Positions 59,628-64,000 of a DNA stretch of 64,000 nucleotides are shown one piece after another. Positions within the stretch are counted from its first letter, which is position 1. The number at the start of each line of letters is the position of its first letter. The DNA comes from Acidipila rosea (GTDB lineage Bacteria > Acidobacteriota > Terriglobia > Terriglobales > Acidobacteriaceae): NCBI RefSeq assembly GCF_004339725.1, contig NZ_SMGK01000001.1:620001-684000 (forward strand), in the 5' to 3' direction. The translations under genes and the position numbers were made by a program. Under the pieces are notes generated by a model. The model was not told where the DNA came from. It saw nothing but the letters and a program-made list of their open reading frames with translations, and ran no database searches.

Positions 59628-61544
59628 TTGTCGGGGAGAACTCCCGCTTTGCTATCCAAATCGCTGCATCTTCTGCTGCTCGGCGCAACTCTTGCCGCAG
59701 CCGCCCCGTTAATTGCCCAGACCTCCGCTCCCATTCATGTAACCGTCGATGTTACAGATGCACCGCGCAAAATGCTCCATGCGCAGCTCGATATTCCGGT
59801 GAAGCCGGGTCCACTGACCCTCGTCTATCCGAAGTGGATTCCTGGAGAGCACGGCCCCACCGGCCCCATTGATAATCTGGCAGGCCTGGTGATTGAAGCC
59901 AAGGGCCAGCAGCTTGCCTGGCAGCGTGACGACGTCAACATGTTCGCCTTCCACGTCATCGTGCCACCCGGCGTCACCACCCTCCACGCCAAGCTGGACT
60001 TTCTCGCTACGGCGGCTGCGTCAGGCTTCTCTGCCGGAGCCTCCACCAGTGCCAACCTCGCCATGGTCAGCTGGAACGAAGTCCTCCTCTATCCCGCAGG
60101 ACATCAGGCGGATACCATCATGGTTGATGCCTCGGCAAAGCTCCCCGAAGGCTGGCAATACGGCACCGCTCTCACGAAGACCGGCAGCGATGGCGCCACC
60201 ACCCACTTCGCCGAGGTCTCGCTGGAGCAGCTTATTGACTCGCCCCTGCTCACTGGCAGGTATTTCAAGGAGTTTCCCCTCGCACCGGAGATCACTCCCC
60301 GGCACTATCTCGATCTCGCCGCCGACGGCCCAGAGGATCTTGCCATCAAGCCGCAGGCTCTTGCCGCTTTCAGTAATCTCATCCGCGAGACCGGCGCCCT
60401 TTACCGCTCGCGCCACTATGAGAGCTATCACTTCCTGGTGACTCTCAGCGATCAGGTCGCGCACTTCGGCCTTGAACATCACCAGTCGAGCGACGATCGT
60501 GTGCCGGAGAAGACCTTCCTCGATGACAACCTGTCGCTGCTCGCTGCAGACCTGCTGCCGCACGAGTTCACTCACTCCTGGAATGGCAAATATCGCCGCC
60601 CGGCGGGCCTCGCAACCGGCAACTACGAGCAGCCGATGATAGGCAATCTCCTCTGGGTCTATGAAGGACTCACCCAGTACCTCGGCGACGTGCTCTCAGC
60701 GCGCAGCGGCATCGAAACCCCCGCGCAATATCGCGACGCCCTGGCCTCAACCGCCGCTGCCATGGACTATAGGCCCGGCCGTACCTGGCGCGATCTGCAG
60801 GATACGGCAACCTCCGCCCAGATTCTCTACGGCACCAGCCAGCAGTGGGATAACTGGCGTCGCAGCGTTGACTACTACCCTGAGGGCGAACTGGTCTGGC
60901 TTGATGTCGACACCACTATTCGCCAGCTCACCAACGGCAAAAAGAGCATCAATGATTTCTGCGCCCGCTTCCACGGTCTCGGTGGCAATACTCCGCCGAA
61001 GGTCATTCCCTACACCTTCGACGACATCGTAGCCAACCTGAACGCCGTCGTGCCCAATGACTGGGCTGCCTTCCTCACCGAGCGGCTCACCAGCAAGGCC
61101 CCACATGCACCCTTGGGCGGCATCACCCGCGGCGGCTATCAGCTCGTCTACACTGACAAGCCGAGCGACTACACGCAGGCGGGAATCGCCGTGGTTGGAG
61201 ACGCGGTTGAGTGGTGGTCGATTGGCCTTAACGTAGGCAGCGACGGCAAAGTTGAGGATGTTCTCGTCGGCTCACCGGCAGATAAGGCCGGCTTCGGCCC
61301 GGGCATGCAGATCGTGGCCGTCAACGGACGCCAGTACACCAACTCACTGCTCAACGATTCCATCTCCGGAGCAAAGGGTAATAGCGCTCCCATCGACTTC
61401 ATCGTTGCCAATACGGGGTACTACAAGATCCTCCACATCGATTATCACGATGGTCTTAAGTATCCGCATCTCGAGCGCGAAAAGGGAACTCCCGACCTGC
61501 TCGACGATATCCTCAAGCCCCTCACCACCGAGCCAAAGGGATAA
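59628..61544 (+). CDS. Secreted M61-family metallopeptidase with PDZ domain
   Basis: A 638-residue exported aminopeptidase-like protein, a glycyl-aminopeptidase relative. Signal peptide SLHLLLLGATLAAAAPLIAQ. The zinc site HEFTH is in LLPHEFTHSWNGKYRRPAG near residue 311, with the third ligand Glu in LLWVYEGLTQYLG near 345. A C-terminal PDZ domain (near 520-600) contains VLVGSPADKAGFGPGMQIVAVNG. Start is uncertain: TTG 59628 is listed, but TTG 59649 has GGGGAG about 12 bases upstream and gives a cleaner signal peptide. It may degrade peptides in the periplasm. It diverges from tmk. Confidence 0.9.
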   Translation: MSGRTPALLSKSLHLLLLGATLAAAAPLIAQTSAPIHVTVDVTDAPRKMLHAQLDIPVKPGPLTLVYPKWIPGEHGPTGPIDNLAGLVIEAKGQQLAWQRDDVNMFAFHVIVPPGVTTLHAKLDFLATAAASGFSAGASTSANLAMVSWNEVLLYPAGHQADTIMVDASAKLPEGWQYGTALTKTGSDGATTHFAEVSLEQLIDSPLLTGRYFKEFPLAPEITPRHYLDLAADGPEDLAIKPQALAAFSNLIRETGALYRSRHYESYHFLVTLSDQVAHFGLEHHQSSDDRVPEKTFLDDNLSLLAADLLPHEFTHSWNGKYRRPAGLATGNYEQPMIGNLLWVYEGLTQYLGDVLSARSGIETPAQYRDALASTAAAMDYRPGRTWRDLQDTATSAQILYGTSQQWDNWRRSVDYYPEGELVWLDVDTTIRQLTNGKKSINDFCARFHGLGGNTPPKVIPYTFDDIVANLNAVVPNDWAAFLTERLTSKAPHAPLGGITRGGYQLVYTDKPSDYTQAGIAVVGDAVEWWSIGLNVGSDGKVEDVLVGSPADKAGFGPGMQIVAVNGRQYTNSLLNDSISGAKGNSAPIDFIVANTGYYKILHIDYHDGLKYPHLEREKGTPDLLDDILKPLTTEPKG

Positions 61545-61565
61545 CCCTTCGCCGGAAGACCGCGC

Positions 61566-62015
61566 TCAGTGCTTGAATACCTGCATCATCAGCTCCGACT
61601 CAACTCTGTCCAGCTGCCGCAGCGTAGATTCCAGCCCGGGGCGGTCTTCCAGCGATGCGCCACCGAGAAATTCCTTCAGTCGGAACGACGTATGCCGCAT
61701 CAGCATCTCCGCGTTCTTCAAGCGTTTTGAGTTGCTCGCCAGTCCCATGTGAATGCGCTGCGAATACTGCTCGACGGCCCGCAGCGTGGCAGAGGCCTGT
61801 TCCAGGTCTCCCTGCGCCAGCTGCTGCCCGGCCAGCTCTGTCATGGAGTGAACCAGCTCCGCATAGAGAAAACACTGTTCTTTGGGGACCGCCTGCTCGG
61901 CTCTGGATTCCAGCGCGAGCAGCGTCTGGGCGTCCGGTATCCGCTCGTCGATTGCTAGTGCGTAGGCAGAGATACCGGACAGTAGAAACGTAGTGATAAG
62001 GAGAACGAACCTCAT
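61566..62015 (-). CDS. Small secreted helical protein, unrecognised
   Basis: A 149-residue protein with a signal peptide (RFVLLITTFLLSGISAYALA). The rest is mainly helical, rich in Leu, Ala, Glu and Gln (ALESRAEQAVPKEQCFLYAELVHSM, MLMRHTSFRLKEFL), without TPR-type spacing. It has one cysteine. A strong ribosome binding site (GAGGAGG) lies six bases before the ATG. It lies 40 bases downstream of the TPR gene on the same strand, so the two are probably one transcript. I do not recognise a family; a periplasmic structural or binding role is only a guess. Confidence 0.75.
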   Translation of the reverse strand: MRFVLLITTFLLSGISAYALAIDERIPDAQTLLALESRAEQAVPKEQCFLYAELVHSMTELAGQQLAQGDLEQASATLRAVEQYSQRIHMGLASNSKRLKNAEMLMRHTSFRLKEFLGGASLEDRPGLESTLRQLDRVESELMMQVFKH

Positions 62016-62055
62016 GGCCCACCTCCTCAGGCGGCGCGAAGACGTTCGTGAATGT

Positions 62056-63372
62056 TTACTTGCCCAGGGCTACCAGGCGATGCTTCGCCTGCCATACCTG
62101 ATCTGGAAACTGACTGCCTGCGACGTCGAGGAATTTGTGGTAGTTTTCCGCCGCAAGCTTCGTTTGGTGCAGAGTATCGTAGGCCGTGGCGCGAAGGAAA
62201 TAGGTGGCAGGTGTTTCCGGCATTGTTTTTGATCTCATTGAAAGAGATTGAAGTGTGACTTCAGGTTGATGATCTTCTGAAGCCGCAAAAGCCAGGCTGC
62301 TCCACGCATTCCCATTCCCCGGCGCAAGCTGCGTCGCCCGCTCCAGCACACTGACCGCCTCGGCATATCGCTGTTGCTTAATCAGGTTGTCGCCGCGTTC
62401 AGCCAGCAGCGCAGGGTCATTCGGTGAGGCTGCTACCAGCTGCTGGTAGAGCGGCTCGGCCTTCGCCGCTGCCCCTGTTTGGTCATAGGCATCCGCCAGC
62501 ATTCCAGTGATCAGCTTGTCGCCGGGCTGCTGCTGGTGCAGCTTTTCCAGCACCCCAACTGACTCCTGCTGCTTGCCCTCGGCGTTCAGAATGCTGGCCA
62601 GCTCGGTGTTCAGTGCCGGATCATCCGGATCGCGGCTCAGCGCGCTCTTCACCAGCGGCTCTGCCTCGGCATACTTCTTTGACGCGATCAGCAGATGCAC
62701 CAGGCCCGCCGTCGCTGCTGAAGACTCCGGCTGCACGTTCAGCACCCGCCGGTATGCAGCTTCTGCTGTCGCCGAGTCGCCTTCGGCGTCGGCGATTTCG
62801 CCGGTCAGCAGGGTGTCGCCCACCGTCTCCGGACTCATGGACAATGCGGCCAGCAGCGCCTGCTTCGCACCATCCGGGTCGCTCGTGCGCAGCAGCTGCG
62901 CCAGCGCTCGAAGCGCCTGTGCCTTGGCCGCCGGGTTTGGCGGATTCGGAGTCAGCGGCACAGCTGCTTTCAGCTGATCGATTGCCTCATTCGATTTGCC
63001 CTCGCCTGCCAGAATCAGCCCCAGAGCAAGTCGCGGCTCAAAAAGCTTAGGATCGGCGGCAATGGCTCTGCGATAGTAGACAGCCGCGCCGTCCGTATGG
63101 CCCTGCGCATCCTCAATGTAGCCGCGGTCAAAGAGCGCTCTTGCATCCAGAGTATGAGCCGAGAGCCAGGTATCGAGCAGGCTCCGCGCCGCTCCATAGT
63201 TCTTCGCGTCGATATCGGACTCAGCCGTCGTCACCGGGCTGTTGGTGGGCACAGGTGCGCTGAGGTTGGGCTGGTCATCGACGGAGGTTCCCGGTGGCAG
63301 GGGGGCCGATTGCGCGACAGCGCCGGCAGCGGTCATGGCCGATAGAGCAGCCAGCAGGACAAGTTTCTGCAT
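62056..63372 (-). CDS. Secreted TPR-repeat protein
   Basis: A 438-residue protein with a signal peptide (KLVLLAALSAMTAAGAVAQ) followed by about nine tetratricopeptide repeats from about residue 45 to 430, including ARALFDRGYIEDAQGHTDGA, FEPRLALGLILAGEGKSNEA and PALLAERGDNLIKQQRYAEA. The N-terminal linker is Pro/Thr-rich. It ends two bases before the stop of uvrA on the upstream side: the gene starts directly after uvrA on the same strand. Binding partner unknown. Confidence 0.88.
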   Translation of the reverse strand: MQKLVLLAALSAMTAAGAVAQSAPLPPGTSVDDQPNLSAPVPTNSPVTTAESDIDAKNYGAARSLLDTWLSAHTLDARALFDRGYIEDAQGHTDGAAVYYRRAIAADPKLFEPRLALGLILAGEGKSNEAIDQLKAAVPLTPNPPNPAAKAQALRALAQLLRTSDPDGAKQALLAALSMSPETVGDTLLTGEIADAEGDSATAEAAYRRVLNVQPESSAATAGLVHLLIASKKYAEAEPLVKSALSRDPDDPALNTELASILNAEGKQQESVGVLEKLHQQQPGDKLITGMLADAYDQTGAAAKAEPLYQQLVAASPNDPALLAERGDNLIKQQRYAEAVSVLERATQLAPGNGNAWSSLAFAASEDHQPEVTLQSLSMRSKTMPETPATYFLRATAYDTLHQTKLAAENYHKFLDVAGSQFPDQVWQAKHRLVALGK

Positions 63373-63374
63373 CT

Positions 63375-64000
63375 TTAAACTACCGTTTCTTCCGCGACTT
63401 CGCGCTTGTTGCCGAGCACCTTCGCCAGCCAGTAGCCGGTGTGGGAAAGCTCGTTTTGAGTAATCTCTTCCGGTGTACCGGTCGCGACGATCTGTCCGCC
63501 GGCTCCGCCACCCTCCGGGCCCAGGTCGATGATCCAGTCCGCAGATTTGATCACGTCCAGATTATGCTCGATGACCACCAGCGATCCACCGCCGTCGATC
63601 AGCTTGCGAAAGGCCGTCAGCAGCTTGCTCACGTCGTCGAAGTGCAGACCGGTCGTGGGCTCGTCGAGGATGTAAAGCACGCGGCTGCCCAGCTTCTTCG
63701 CTGCTCCGCTCGAAGTGCGGGTAGCTGCGAGATGCGCGGCCAGCTTGACGCGCTGCGCCTCGCCACCCGAGAGCGTTGTTGCCGACTGTCCAAGCCGCAC
63801 ATAGCCGAGGCCAACCTCTTCGAGCACTGCCAGCTTGTCGAGAATCTTCGGCTGACCCACAAAGAAGCGGAGCGCCTCCTTGACCGTCAGCCCCAGCACC
63901 TCGTGAATATTCTTGTTCTTGTACTTGATCTCAAGCGTGCTCGATTTGTAACGCGTCCCGTTACACTCTTCGCACGGCAGTTCCACATCCGCGAGGAACT
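63375..64000 (-). CDS. uvrA: Excinuclease ABC subunit A, C-terminal part (5' end outside window)
   Basis: The last 208 or so codons of UvrA, the damage-recognition ATPase of nucleotide excision repair. Visible are half of the C-terminal zinc finger ([19 protein letters not shown]), the ABC signature [17 protein letters not shown], Walker [18 protein letters not shown], and the H-loop [24 protein letters not shown]. The upstream part lies beyond base 64000. The GTG at 63986 is an internal codon, not a start. The tail [21 protein letters not shown] is normal. It is followed two bases later by the TPR gene on the same strand. Confidence 0.97.
   Translation of the reverse strand, partial: FLADVELPCEECNGTRYKSSTLEIKYKNKNIHEVLGLTVKEALRFFVGQPKILDKLAVLEEVGLGYVRLGQSATTLSGGEAQRVKLAAHLAATRTSSGAAKKLGSRVLYILDEPTTGLHFDDVSKLLTAFRKLIDGGGSLVVIEHNLDVIKSADWIIDLGPEGGGAGGQIVATGTPEEITQNELSHTGYWLAKVLGNKREVAEETVV

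Overview
The window looks like a chromosome segment of an Acidobacteriaceae-type acidobacterium (Granulicella, Terriglobus, Edaphobacter and relatives). The evidence is gene content: two very large TonB-dependent receptors with an N-terminal carboxypeptidase-regulatory (Oar-like) domain, a duplicated MacB/FtsX orphan permease (ADOP type), several secreted TPR proteins, a sortilin-like Asp-box protein, a GH106-type glycosidase, and moderately high G+C coding. No phylogenetic marker was searched, so the assignment is inference. No insertion sequence, prophage, CRISPR array or rRNA was seen.

Region 1 (1-5941, + strand) is the end of a surface polysaccharide locus: a glycosyltransferase cut by the window edge, a UDP-sugar dehydrogenase and a sugar epimerase. 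These are followed by an unusual pair, a stand-alone adenylation plus carrier protein and a JmjC-like cupin with an intact His-x-Asp. The pair suggests that an amino acid is activated, tethered and perhaps hydroxylated, then used on or beside the polysaccharide. Region 2 (5927-9663, - strand) is a phosphorelay: hybrid histidine kinase, receiver protein and Hpt protein, closely packed and translationally coupled. The whole 1-9.7 kb stretch is visibly AT-richer than what follows.

Region 3 (9.9-21.9 kb) is mixed housekeeping and accessory: a deoxyhypusine-synthase-like protein, an S1/P1-type nuclease, an SDR without the catalytic Tyr coupled to a SnoaL/DUF4440 protein, MoaA, a GAF-GGDEF diguanylate cyclase, a YbdK-type carboxylate-amine ligase, a bactofilin with a methyltransferase, a radical SAM protein, a cytochrome P450, a UPF0173 hydrolase and a small basic protein. 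Region 4 (22-29.7 kb) holds an APC permease with a cytosolic stress-protein-like domain, a 41-codon membrane ORF, Lnt, RF2 with a programmed +1 frameshift, a CoA-binding protein, a small Ig-like protein and a YegD-type Hsp70.

Region 5 (29.8-48.7 kb) carries a TPR protein, the first Oar-like TonB receptor, the ADOP permease, ribosomal protein S1 divergent from Tex, the GH106-like enzyme divergent from the Asp-box protein, and tRNA-Ser(GGA). Region 6 (48.7-64 kb) carries a MATE exporter, the second TonB receptor with a LacI-like operator candidate, a TPR protein, GlgX, a second P450 behind tmk, an M61 peptidase with PDZ domain, a small secreted protein, another TPR protein and the 3' end of uvrA.

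Functionally the window combines cell-surface building (polysaccharide, bactofilin, Lnt), uptake and breakdown of polymers (TonB receptors, GH106, nuclease, M61 peptidase), signalling (phosphorelay, c-di-GMP) and core translation and repair (RF2, S1, Tex, Tmk, UvrA).
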